From Silene noctiflora (taxonomy: Eukaryota; Streptophyta; Magnoliopsida; Caryophyllales; Caryophyllaceae), in contig VHZZ01010059.1 of the NCBI GenBank assembly GCA_009801015.1, forward strand, positions 9,936 to 33,991: 24,056 nucleotides of DNA, in the 5' to 3' direction. A program made the position numbers and the translations under genes. Positions 1-10,300 of this stretch are shown here, one piece after another (position 1 is the stretch's first letter; each line of letters begins with the position of its first letter). The notes beneath the pieces were generated by a model. The model had not been told where the DNA came from. It was given only the letters and a program-made list of their open reading frames with translations, and did not search any database.

Positions 1-399
1 TATTTCAAGCAATGGCTGGAGGTAAGTAATCGATCTCTTTTATCGCTTCCGCATTCAGTTTATACATGTTCATCATGAGATTAGAACATGTTAATTTAGA
101 TTATAAAACTTATAATGGATTTGTCCTTGGGAAATTGATGATGTTTTTATGGTGTAATAAAATGATTCTCATGTTGTTGGGTATAATTTATTTGAGAAAC
201 AATTGTGCAAAACATTTTTTATGTTATTGTCATTTGGGAATTGAGAAGTGAAGCTATATTCCAGAAGAAGACATCTAATTAACTACGTATATTGTCATAT
301 ATGGACACAATATTTTGAGAGTTGGTGCAAAGCATGAAAGGTAAACTTTTCAAATGACTAAACAATTGAAAAACATTGAGATTATAATTAATGCAACGG
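1..399. other. AT-rich intergenic stretch, no gene seen
   Basis: I see no supported gene or repeat here. Short open frames exist but lack codon structure or any protein family resemblance. A sequence resembling a start codon followed by a splice donor occurs near position 12, but it is too short to interpret at the window edge. Confidence 0.5.
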
Positions 400-540
400 T
401 AGGTCTCATGAGAGACCGTCTCTCACTAATTTAGTGAGAGACATTAGGAAAACAAAAAAATCAGTGGGTCCCTCACCCCATCATGTGAGAGGTATCTCAA
501 TAACGCTATTGAGAGACCGTCTCTCTGAAGTTTTTGTGTT
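400..540. repeat. Hairpin-rich MITE-like repeat
   Basis: The near-palindromic 15-mer GAGAGACCGTCTCTC occurs twice in the same orientation, at 410-424 and 511-525. Between them are a perfect 10-base stem with a 5-base loop (418-442) and a 7-base stem with a 4-base loop (496-513). This density of hairpins suggests a small MITE or fold-back element. I cannot define its exact ends or target site duplication. It lies directly against the left end of the Mutator-like element and could instead be part of its terminus. Confidence 0.4.
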
Positions 541-700
541 AATGCAAAGGAAGGGTTCAAGATTGGTCGTATTAAATATCGTCGACACATTTACTAATTA
601 TCGTCGACTATTAACACAACTATCCAACAATGCCCTTCATAACTCCCCCCTTATCTCTCTCTATAAAATCTTTCTAAAACAAAAAAAAGACAGTTTTTTT
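541..700 (+). repeat. Left terminal inverted repeat of the Mutator-like element
   Basis: Reverse-complement similarity to 5300-5485 runs in patches, such as the GTCGAC blocks, the pyrimidine-rich block before the TATA box, and the CTTTCTAAAAC/ATTTCTAAAAA block. Identity is low and gapped. I judged it by eye, so the limits are approximate. Confidence 0.5.
661..668 (+). promoter_or_regulatory. TATA box for the MULE transposase gene
   Basis: CTATAAAA follows a pyrimidine-rich tract and lies about 135 bases upstream of the proposed transposase start codon at 800. It sits inside the terminal inverted repeat, where Mutator elements usually carry their promoters. The facing right-end repeat has a TATATATA run at the matching place. 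Confidence 0.5.
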
Positions 701-799
701 TTTTTAAATCGAATCTTTCTAAAACAAAAAAAAAAAGACGGTGTTTTAAAAAAAATCGTAATTTAATTTACTTAATGTTCAATTAAAACGGTTTAAATC

Positions 800-2798
800 A
801 TGTCGGAGATTGACGATAATAACAATCAAGCTAGTAACAATTTGCAAGTGGTATGTTTACGTTTTAATCATGCTTTTATTTTTGATTTGTTGTTTGGATT
901 AGAGTGGAACGGATTAGTAATTATCGATCCCTGCACCCAAAACTTATCTTAAACATAAATTGATTTTTTTTTTTAAAAAAAATGTCGAAATAGGCCTGGA
1001 CGAAAAATATTTTTGTCTAAACGTAGGTCAGACGAAAATATTTTTCCTCCAGACAAAAAGAAAACCTAAGTTGGGACGAAAAGGTTCTTTGTCTGTCCTA
1101 TTTCCGTGTATTTTTTTTAAAAAAAAAAAAACTAATTTCCGTCTTATAAATGTCGTTAAATATATTAATTAAATAATTACAATAATTAATAGTTAAATAT
1201 ACGTAATTTCCATTATTAAATATCGTTTTTAATTAGACGAAAATATTATTCGTTTGGCCTATTTCCGTGTTTTTTTTAAATTAATTTCCGTCTTAAAAAT
1301 GTCGTTAAATATATTAATAAAATAATTACAATAATTAATAGTTAAATATACGTAATTTCAGTTATAAAATATCGTTTTTAAATTTTATCTTTTTTAAATT
1401 TCGTTTGTTTAATGCGTTTATGTTTCGAAATTCGTGCAGGATTACTACAAAGATTTCGGTAGCAACAGTGTTTATTACTCGGAACATTTCATTACCAACA
1501 GAGTATTCACTTCAAGTAAAGAAACGTTCAATTGGGCATATCAGGCCGCACTTGGACTCGGTTTTGGCATTAAAAGAGAAAGCAACAAAAAACGGGGTCA
1601 GAACACAGATTTTCGTGTGGATTACTTTGTATGTCGTAGAAGTGGAAGACGTCCTAACAATATTGATGGGGACACGTTAATGAGGGCTAACACGGGTTTC
1701 CAGTGGTGTGATTGCAAATTCAAAATGAAAATTGTCCACAATGGTTACTTTACATGGGTCGAGTCGGAGTTCATAATCATGCTTTGGTGTCGTATTGCGA
1801 TGGTGCTAGATATAACGTTAAGCTTGATGATGAGCTGGCGTATATCGATGCCCAAGTTAGAGCTCATGTACCACCTGCTTTGATTAGTGCATTATTACAT
1901 CAGCTGAATCCAGAAAAATCACGACCCGCAAGACGACAAATCTACAACCGGTCTCAGAAAATGAGGTTCGAGGAAAGAGAAGGAAGAAACCCGGCACAAC
2001 AAATGTTAGCACTTGCGGTTCAGCATAAGTACATGCACTTTTGGGTTACCGATCAGTCGACTAGTCAGCTAACCCACGTGTTCATGGCTCATCTAGAAGC
2101 CGTTAAGATGTTTCGATCTTACTACAATGTGGTCATCATGGATTCCACTTACAAGACCAATAAACACGATCTTCCGCTTATTGAGATGGTTGGGATCACA
2201 CCCGTTGGAAAGAGCTTTGTGATCGCATATGCTTTTGTGAAGTATGAGTACGAGGAGGGATATACTTGGGTCTTACGACAGCTGAATGCCCTTCTAAATG
2301 ACGACGTTCAACCTAATGTCATTGTTACATATTACGAGAAAGGGTTGACGAATGCGATTCCCGCTGTTTTTCCGAATTCTTCCCACTTGCTATGTCTTTG
2401 GCATATATATGATGTCGTGGAGACGAGAGCACTTGATTTTACCCAGGGTGATGATAATTGGGTTAAGTTCATTTCGTACAAGTTGTTTGGAGCGGTTGTG
2501 GAGGCGAGGACCGAAACTGAGTTTAATGTGGCGTGGAAGAAATTGACAAGGATGGTTCTAGAAGTAGCTGTATATATTCAGAGTACTTGGATGCCGAACT
2601 ATGAAAATGGGCAAGTTCAGAACAAACAAAGTAACACATTTTGGAACCACGTCTACATCCCGGGTTGAGTCGACACATGCAATTTTGAGGAAATGGTTGA
2701 ATAATGTGAAACTGGCACTTGATAGCATCTGGGTCCGTTTTCATTCGTTTATGGAAACGCAACATGTGGAGATCCGACAGTTCTTAGAGTTATCTTGA
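800..2798 (+). pseudogene. Mutator-like (MULE/FAR1-type) transposase, broken
   Basis: Encodes a DDE transposase of the MULE family, which would cut and move the element in the nucleus. Exon 1 is 800-850 (17 codons, starting MSEIDD), with donor GTATGT at 851. Exon 2 starts at 1440 after TGCAG, in phase 0. Exon 2 opens with a FAR1-like DNA-binding region (about 1470-1740, with a CDCKFKMKI segment), then GVHNHAL, then the MULE core with MDSTYKTN (first catalytic Asp codon at 2141), CLWHIYDVV, and the HFGTTSTSRVESTHA block near the C terminus. Lesions seen: a frameshift about 1752-1775; Tyr (2330-2332) where family members have the second catalytic Asp; another frameshift about 2600-2625; and a stop at 2796-2798. 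No SWIM zinc finger follows, so the C terminus is short for the family. Family assignment is firm. Exon 1 is inferred from splice consensus. Confidence 0.85.
1097..1400. repeat. Two tandem 161-base repeats inside the transposase intron
   Basis: The block starting CCTATTTCCGTG at 1097 recurs at 1258, giving a period of 161. Both copies run through TTTCCGTCTTA, GTCGTTAAATATATTAAT and GTTAAATATACGTAATTTC, with few differences. The same sequence appears inverted at 5147-5189 in the right part of the element. The unit is therefore part of the subterminal inverted repeat that has been duplicated on the left side only. Confidence 0.8.
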
Positions 2799-2818
2799 TC
2801 GAAACGGTTGACGAGGCT

Positions 2819-4773
2819 TCATCGGTTATTCTCCAGGGCGCTTTCTGTTTTGTCGAGGGTGCCTACCCGGTTCATCATGTTGCGGAAAAACAACAGCTTT
2901 TCTCTGTCATCCGTAATCCTCCTAGCGTCAGCAAACTAGTCAAATAAAGCGTATGGAGTCTGCAAAATGAAAAAGTAACTGACACATTACACATGATCGA
3001 GAAATTTAAGTTAAAAAAAATATAGCAAATGAAACATAATGTATATAATTACCTCAGCAGTGACATCAGCATCGTCACGTGGTAAGGGGGATAATCGATG
3101 ATCAAGATTAATGATGAGCGGGTGAGAGACACCTCGAAACCACTCCTTGTAGTCTGGTGCACACTCTCCCGGAAACGTTACTGGGGTCGATCTATAAGAA
3201 AGGTGTACTCGGTGATCCTCCCTACAATCCCATAAATGATCCGCCACCGGCCCGATACTTACGTCGTACCCTATTCCCGAAGCCGGGTGATGACTTACCC
3301 CTTCATAATGGGATTCGGAACCACCTACTTGTATCCAAACTGACGTAAACACCGATCGGGTAGGTAAGGCTCGACTATGTCCATGAACCGTACACAACCG
3401 GAGAAAAGGGTACGAGGGTACGACTTCTCCTGAGCCGGACCGTACGACTCCCACCTAACAGAAGCAGTAATAAGACTGTCGAACACCCTCCGATAGTCCA
3501 ACAACTTCTCTGCAGTCTGAGAAAAGGATCCAACAGATCTCCAAGAACACACCCGAGGCTGAGTAGACAGAATATCCAAGGGTGGACCGGGTCTAAAAAT
3601 AGGAAAGTACTCATAGATCCACGTTTGCAACAACGACAAGCAACCTTCAATAGTCTTCACATTAGCACGTGAAGACACACCCAACTGTCGGTACATGTAG
3701 GCTAGTGTACCGACACCCCGAGCATAGGATGTTATACTGGCGGTATCAGCCACTAAGAGAAAGAACTGAGTACGTAACCTATCGCCTGATTTGTCGATGA
3801 AAAGTGTCGACCCCAAGACCACCGCGATGAACCCCTGTGTATGCACATCCTCATCACCGGCCCTCGCCACCTAACACACCGCGTCAACCAAAATACCCCC
3901 ACTCTTATAAATAGCGGCGTTCTTTGTTGGATCTAAAGACAACCTCAACTGATCATCTGACTTCCCAAAGAAGCCACAAAAATACATATGGGGATTGACC
4001 AAAGTCCCGTTATCATTTTCCAAGTTACAAATGTCACCGTCGACCCGAATACCTAAAATATGTGCAACATCGTTAAGAAGTATGGTCGTCTCTCCAAATG
4101 GCATGTGAAAGCTGTTGGTGTCGGGCTGCCACCTCTCAACGAAAGCAGAAATAAGGAGCATGTTCAAGTGCTCAAGCATGCACTCTAGAAGATGCGAAAG
4201 ACCACTCTTATCAAAAGTAGATTGTACGTCCAAAGGTAGCCGCCAACTACTCAACACCCTCATCTTACCAAATCGGTGATAACCCGTCAGCACTGGTCGA
4301 CCAACCTCATTAGGAGTCGACCACAAGGTGTGGGCAATGTGACCCCCAAAGCTAGGAATCACATAAGGAAACAATGGCCCACCAGGAACATGCTCGGTAA
4401 TCATCCAAGAGATATCCTTGCTCAACTTCTTTTTCTTCGGAGTCACGACGCTACTAGAACTCTCATTCGACACCCGTTGCCAACGTCCTTTCTCCGCCCC
4501 ATCTAACATTGATGCGGGGGTCCTACTCACTTGTTCCCCATCCCCTTCCACCTCAACCTCCTCCTCACTAGCCCGCTGAAAAGTCTCCTCCTCAATAACT
4601 CGGGGACTTGCAACCAAACCGACTATGTCCTGCTCAGTCCATAAATGGGTACTCCCCTCTCCAACCGTCGGTGCTACCTCACTCCAAATCTGGATCCCCC
4701 TCCGAGCTCGTGCTGATGATGTGACATTTCGATTATGAACTCAACTTAAATGCTCTTTTCCTCTACCGGCCAT
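2819..4773 (-). pseudogene. Plant mobile domain (PMD, MAIN-like) protein gene, broken
   Basis: Encodes a plant mobile domain protein of the kind carried by MULE and gypsy transposons and related to Arabidopsis MAIN/MAIL1. The start is ATG at 4773-4771 (MAGRGKEHLS). A basic KKKK patch precedes the PMD, which shows HLNMLLISAFVERWQPDTNSF, FHMPFGETTILLNDVAHILG, then YMYRQLG and YLPDRCLRQFGY, and WFRGVSHPLI in the C-terminal third. Exon 1 ends at 3053 before GTAATT. A 93-base intron leads to exon 2 (2959-2819), in phase 0, ending in TGA. Lesions: stop at codon 11 (4743-4741), stop 3873-3871, stop and frameshift about 3325-3350, and a stop inside exon 2. The gene runs tail to tail with the transposase, leaving 20 bases between their stop codons. 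PMD identity is firm. The second exon is inferred from splice sites and an amphipathic, coding-like translation. Confidence 0.78.
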
Positions 4774-4779
4774 CTAATC

Positions 4780-5300
4780 ACAAAATAAAATAAACGTTAA
4801 TAGTTAAACTGATATAAAATATAGTGAAATTAATGATAATATTTAATTACGTTAATTATTGAATAAAAAAATGTTTATTAACGATATTTAACTTCAAAAC
4901 ACGATACGCTAACACGTTATTAAATATCGTTTTTTATCATTAAAAAACGACATTTTGTTAAATATTTTAGTCTTACGTCATCAAATATCGTTTTTAAATA
5001 TTTACTTAACGATATTTAATGACGTTAAATACTTAAAAACGATATTTAATTATGGAAATTCCATATATTTTAATGAAAATTCAGTATATTTAACAATGGA
5101 AATTCCGTATTTTTATGGAAATTTCGTAATTTTGGTACATAGTAATATTTAATTAATTAATATATTTAACGATATTTATAAGACGGAATTTTTTTTAAAG
5201 AAAATTAAAAAAAAAACGAAATAGGGGCTGGACGATAGATTTGTTTAATTAGAAGCAGTAGTACGTAACTGCCGTAGTTATAACGGGTTTTTTGTGAGAC
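4780..5300. repeat. AT-rich subterminal region with ATATCGTT / AACGATAT motifs
   Basis: There is no gene in this AT-rich stretch. It repeats AACGATATTTAA and ATGGAAATTCC-type words many times. The 5147-5189 block is the reverse complement of 1135-1184 with only a few differences (TCCGTCTTATAAAT, GTTAAATATATTAATTAA). It is the upstream region of the PMD gene and the inner part of the right inverted repeat. Confidence 0.6.
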
Positions 5301-5485
5301 CTTTTGTTTTTTTTAGAAATTTCTAATGATAATGATTTTTTCAAAATATGGTGTTATATATATGGGAGGGGTTTATGTGAGGGTAGATTAGAAAAGTTAT
5401 TAAATACTGTCGACATATTACGATATTTAATAATATGTCAACGTTATTTAGTAGGTTGGTTAAAGACTTGGTGTTTGATACTAGT
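5300..5485 (-). repeat. Right terminal inverted repeat of the Mutator-like element, with TATA
   Basis: Read on the minus strand, this shares scattered blocks with the left end, including GTCGACA, AAATATCGT, and a pyrimidine-rich block followed by a TATATATA run at about 5354-5363. That run is a plausible promoter for the PMD gene. Similarity is low and gapped and the outer border is uncertain. Confidence 0.45.
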
Positions 5486-6339
5486 ATACACGTGAACACG
5501 TCTCTTCTATTACTGAGATCAATACCTCATTTTTTTATCCCGTTGTTTTGAGGAAGTCTCCATCGTAACAGATATATTCGTTAGAAGTTTGTGACGGATT
5601 AAATATCACATACATGATACATGGGTAGATAAGACAAAAATAAGGACTCTCTAGACACTCTGAATCTCTATTTTTTATCTTATGTACTTATGTAGGATGA
5701 TAAGAAAAATAGTGGTTAGCAAAGTGTTTTGCACATGCATGGATGCATAGAGTGAGTTGGTGAGTGATGTAAAGAACGTGAAGAAGTGGCAGACTTGGAT
5801 TAAAGACTGAAACAAGTCTGAATATTGTTTCTATAGAATTTAAATGAGATCTAATCGTCAACTTCCTGCTTTAAAATTAGTATACATACTGTATTGACTA
5901 TAATAAGACCAATTTTGACGCTACTCTGTGAGCCACTATATACAATTATACATGTATGATCATATGGACTCGCAGGATAAAGATAACGTCCAACCAAATT
6001 ACATGTGCACAACAGATGCATTTTACATCATTGCTCAATTCTTCATTATTATTCCATTTTTCTTTTTAGTTTAATTTGTCTTCTTTAACTTATAAACCAA
6101 TCTATACTTTATCCCAATCATTTATTTAAGACTAAAAAAAAGCTAAAATAAATGTATGAAACCCAGGGTGGAGGGAGTAAAAAACAAATAAATGGAGGTA
6201 ATATCAAATGTTTGACCTATCTGGTCTGAAAAACAAGTATAGACAATACAGTTTCAGAAATTAGAAACGGCCAAATAACTCTTCCATAACCCCTTTGTCG
6301 GCCAACCAACTCTTCCTTAACCCATGTGTCTGTCCGACT
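5486..6339. other. Intergenic region with a possible Stowaway-like right end
   Basis: I found no gene. Around 6161-6179 the sequence AGGGTGGAGGGAGTA resembles the right terminus of Stowaway MITEs, which typically end in GGGAGGGAGTA next to a TA target. I could not find the matching left end, so at most this is a fragment. Confidence 0.3.
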
Positions 6340-6437
6340 AAAGGGCTTGTTTGTATATCAAAATACAAGGGAAAGAGAGAGAGAGGCGAGGGGACCTCCC
6401 TTCCATTCCTCTCCCTTTCCCTCCAAACAAACCCTTT
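6340..6437. mobile_element. Small 98-base MITE with GGGCTTGTTTG ends
   Basis: The left end AAAGGGCTTGTTTG (6340-6353) and right end CAAACAAACCCTTT (6424-6437) are inverted repeats matching at 13 of 14 bases. The inside is purine-rich then pyrimidine-rich (GGGAAAGAGAGAGAG and CCTCTCCCTTTCCC), so the whole unit can fold on itself. A clear target duplication is not visible. A related, half-deleted copy appears to lie at 15664-15793, starting with AGGGCTTGCTTG. Confidence 0.55.
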
Positions 6438-6553
6438 GGCCAAAAAGGAGCCCGAGTTGTAACCAAAAACATAACCATTAAAAAGAACTACCACCAGCAA
6501 GGGGAACAGCTAATGATGAAAACAAGTATAAAATGAATACTCCGTAGAAAATG

Positions 6554-6569
6554 TTACTCCCTCTATTCA
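6554..6569 (+). repeat. Stowaway-like left terminus (fragment)
   Basis: TACTCCCTCTATTCAC resembles the TACTCCCTCCGTCCC-type terminus of Stowaway MITEs. No matching right terminus was found nearby, so this is a remnant or a chance match. Confidence 0.3.
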
Positions 6570-6637
6570 CTAATCAAGCTCCTACTTTCTGTTTCAAGAT
6601 GTCACGACTTTGTGTGAGCTAAGGTATGGTCGAATGC

Positions 6638-6781
6638 AATTAGTGAAATATATACACAAATTGAAGGGCATAAACCAAAGAAGAAGAAACTAACTTAACA
6701 ATTAGTGAAATAAATACACAAATTGAAGAGTAAAAACCGATAATTAGTGAAATTAATTCATAAATTAAAGAGCAGAAACCG
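6638..6781. repeat. Three imperfect copies of a roughly 40-base repeat
   Basis: Units starting AATTAGTGAAAT lie at 6638, 6700 and 6742. Each continues through ACACAAATTGAAG or a close variant and ends near AAACC. The second and third are nearly adjacent, while a 19-base insert separates the first and second. The function is unknown. Confidence 0.65.
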
Positions 6782-6789
6782 AAAAATGC

Positions 6790-7382
6790 AAATTACTGAT
6801 GTGTGAATCATGAATTAAGACAATCTTAAGAGGAATAATCATCTACCTGTGCATTACAAATGTGAAAATCCCAACACTGGAAACAACAATATCATGCATT
6901 ATTCAATAAGATGCTAATTAAGCTGTAGATCAAAAACGCAGCTCCAGAAGTACAACGTATCTCACCAAGTGACAAAACTCCGATAGATCCAAAAGACATG
7001 AAAGAAAACAAGAACAGCCTCAAACAAAAGAAAAAAAAATCGACCAGCCTAAATTTAATCGTACTCATCTTCACCCAACAACAATTCTTTGATCAAATCT
7101 AGCAGCATTTCACTTCTATTGTACTATATGTCTGATGCATGGATTAAAGATGCCGGCATGCAATAACGTACCAGATTGAGGATCTTCTTTTGCTCCAACG
7201 GGATTTCAAGTGCATGAGAGAAAATCAGTTGTAGGGATATCTTAGCTCACATCTATTGGCATTTCTTACTGAGCTGGCGTGAGTACAAATACCCGTCTCA
7301 CGAGTCATGGAGAATCACAATAAACCACTGAGAATGACAAAAAAAGAGGATGCTATGACCTGGTCATATATTAGATCACAGC
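6790..7382. other. Downstream flank and probable 3' UTR of the TIC22-like gene
   Basis: No further coding exon was recognised downstream of the stop codon at 7385-7383. The part next to the stop is presumably 3' UTR, but I could not locate a clear polyadenylation site. Confidence 0.35.
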
Positions 7383-10300
7383 CTAATGAGCTGCCGATTC
7401 CCTATTATGTGATGGGTCTGCTGAAACATCGAAACCTGGTGGTATGAACACGACATCATTCCATTTTGAACAGGAATCATCCTGCAATGCTTGGATGTTA
7501 CTTGGACAATATAGTGAATATTCAACAATATTAACCTAGGAATCAGCCTGCAACGCTTGGATGTACGTAGCAGTATCCTTATGCTGAACACAAGAAAGGC
7601 TGTTTTTCGGTGACCCGTAAATAAAATTGACATGAATTGCATCTACTCACGGTTACACCACAATACCAGCAGCACAGACAGTTTAGTGAGCCCTTTTGCT
7701 TTATTCTCACATACAGACAAACAGAAGTGCAAGAATTTAGCTCAACGGAATTTTTGAGTTATTCTTTAATCAGGGTGGGAGTTTAGTTTTGAGTGAAGAT
7801 CCATGATAAGCGTTATAAATGCAGCAGTGTCACTGTACAGCACTAAATTTTATTATGCGAAGAGAAGGCATGACACTGAGAATGCTTTTACCTTCATTCC
7901 TCTTATTATCTCTTCAAGAACACCAACCTGTGAAATCAAAGGGGTGCGGAGAATAAAGATAAAAATTAGCAGGTTAAAAACAGTTTCTGAACTAGTTCAA
8001 AACAAGAAAACAACAAGATTATTAGGCAAAGGTTATACATACTTCAATATCACCTTGTCTAAACACAGGATTCAATCTTTGCTGCTGTTTTGAAGCTCTA
8101 AATAATGATTTTTCCAGGTCCTCCTACAACACAAGAATCAGATAAAAAGCTCTGTTTTACGGCCAGGAATAACAAAAGGTAGGTTTAAGTGTGAAATTGA
8201 GATGACTGACCTTTCTGAAGAAAATTGGACGGTATGTTTTGTTGTTGGCCCTCAAAGTCAAACTCCGAGACTGAAGCAAAAGGTTTACGAAATTCAGAGG
8301 CCTAACAAATAATGAAGCAAGCATACTCCAACAAAAGAAGCCTAAATCCAGTCTCACAAGAGTCACAGTAATAACTGAGGAAATGAAATCCACATTTCCA
8401 AGTATCCCTGTTCCCCACTCTTATCGCCAAAAAAAATGTGTTCCCACTCAAGAGCTAAAACTGATTATACCCAGAATGATACGAAAGGGGGTAGATTCTC
8501 TTTCATTGCAGTTATATCACTGCCGGGTAACACGAGGATTTGTGACGGCTGAATCCGTCACAAATTTGTTTTTCCCGTCACAAATTTGAAATTGCGACGG
8601 CTAACCCGTCAAAACTTTATGTCGTTCTTTATGGTCGCAAAAAAAAGAACATGTGACGGCTAACCCGTTACATAATTAGAAATGTGACGTCTAGGTCGTC
8701 ACACATAATACTCCAAGTCAAAGAGGAAGACAACATAGAGGTCACGTGAAACGGGTTAGCCGTCACATGTGACAGGTTTAATGTGGCGGGCTAACCGTCT
8801 CAGAGGTGAGCAAATAAGTGACGACCCGTCACACTTTTGCTTACATGTGACCGTTAGCCCGTTACACTTCTCTAGCCATGTGACGGCTAACCCGTCAGTT
8901 GTGACTTCTATGTGACAATCATGTGAGGCTGCCCGTAACCGGAAGCTAACTGCTGCAAGGCATTGTTTGAAAACCAACAAACCCACAATAAAACCAAACA
9001 AAACCGTCAACCGCAAAGCGGAAATCAATTTCAATGTAGACCGGAAAAGCGGGAATCAAACAACATCAACTATCGTACCAACACCTTACAAAAAAAGGAA
9101 TTGGCTGAAGTACATAGAAAGTTATATTAAAATGTTTCAAATTCATATAAAGTCTTACTAACAAAATTTTATGTTTAGTCTTATGTATACATAACAAACT
9201 AACATAGAGGTTCAACGTGAATGTGCTGACTACCAAAGTCATGGCCGTCGTCCGTGAAGTCGTCTCTAGGACCAGGACGAGGGCCACATGAGCATGTATG
9301 GTCCACCGGCGACCACCCAAACTTCTCAGACAAGTAAGCAAGAAGGCTTTCTGGCAAAGGATTTCTTGTAATTTCTCTTACAATAACGCATTAGAAGATA
9401 CATATTGAGCAACAAAGGTAGGTGAGTAAGAGGGGGTAGCAGGACGACCCCTCTGAACGGCCTCCTCTCAGTAGCAGTCCCGAACACTCGCATCTTCTGA
9501 TAGTATCCCGCATGATAGTACACGTGGAACCCGTCTTTCTGTTAACCAACACCTAGGCAAGAAAAGTTCAGCGAGGATGATAGATGAGTGCTTAATTGAT
9601 CACAACTATCATTTGTTGTTGCTTTAGATGCTTTTAGAGTACCAAAGAGAACGAGAGATTGGCTGAGTACCAAAGAGAGATAGGGTGAGTACTAAAGAGA
9701 GATGAGACAACCCTAGCCGTCGCCTAGCCGTCGCACACTGGAGAGCATTCACTGGACCCGTTCCAAGGGTACTGTCGTGACTATCAGCAAATGCGAATGC
9801 GAGTGTTTTCGCTGGGATGGCGGCCCGAGAGTTGTTCACACATCCTGCTAACAGGAGTTGTCCCGCTACTTCCTCTTACTCGCCTAGCTTAGCGGCTCCG
9901 TACGCATCTTCTAGTGCGTTATTGAAATAGTAATTAAGCAATATGGACACGTAGAGACGACGGTCATGGCTTTGATAGTCAGCAAGTCCGGCCTCTAGGT
10001 TAGTTTGTTATGTATATTAGACTAAACATAAAACTTTGTTAGTAAGACTTTGTATGATTTTGAAATCTTTTAATAGAAATTTCTATGTATTTGATCCAAT
10101 TCTTTTCTTTTGTATGGTGTTGGTACGAAAGTGGATGATGTTGTTTGATTCCCGGTTTTGCAGTCGACATTGAAATTGATTCCCAGTTTGGGATCGATGG
10201 TTTTGTTTTATTGGAGTTTGGTGGTTTTGAAACAATGCATTTAGAATTGTGGGAAGCATTTGCACATGTGTCACATGGTTGTCACATAGAAGTCACATGT

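Larger units (their letters stand above)
541..5485. mobile_element. Degenerate Mutator-like element with transposase and PMD gene
   Basis: A block of about 4.9 kb is bounded by long, weakly conserved inverted ends. The left end (about 541-700) aligns in reverse complement with the right end (about 5300-5485), sharing blocks around GTCGAC/ATATTTAAT and a TATA region. A better-preserved subterminal inverted pair lies at 1135-1184 and 5147-5189. Inside are a MULE-type transposase pseudogene on plus and a plant mobile domain pseudogene on minus, arranged tail to tail. Long terminal inverted repeats and two convergent genes match the known plan of MuDR-like elements. I could not find a 9-base target duplication, so the outer borders are approximate. 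All coding parts carry lesions, so the copy is old and cannot encode its own proteins. Confidence 0.7.

Noticed and set aside
1-40. Possible exon end ATGGCTGGAG followed by GTAAGT at the left edge
   Set aside because: It is only about ten coding bases at the window border, with no continuation that could be checked.
434-766. 110-codon open frame
   Set aside because: It overlaps the hairpin repeat, the inverted end and the TATA region of the Mutator-like element, and ends in lysine and phenylalanine runs from A and T tracts.
8756-9034. Minus-strand 92-codon open frame
   Set aside because: It is built from the palindromic GTGACGG/CCGTCAC words of the subterminal array. Its apparent repeats are DNA-level repeats, not a protein.
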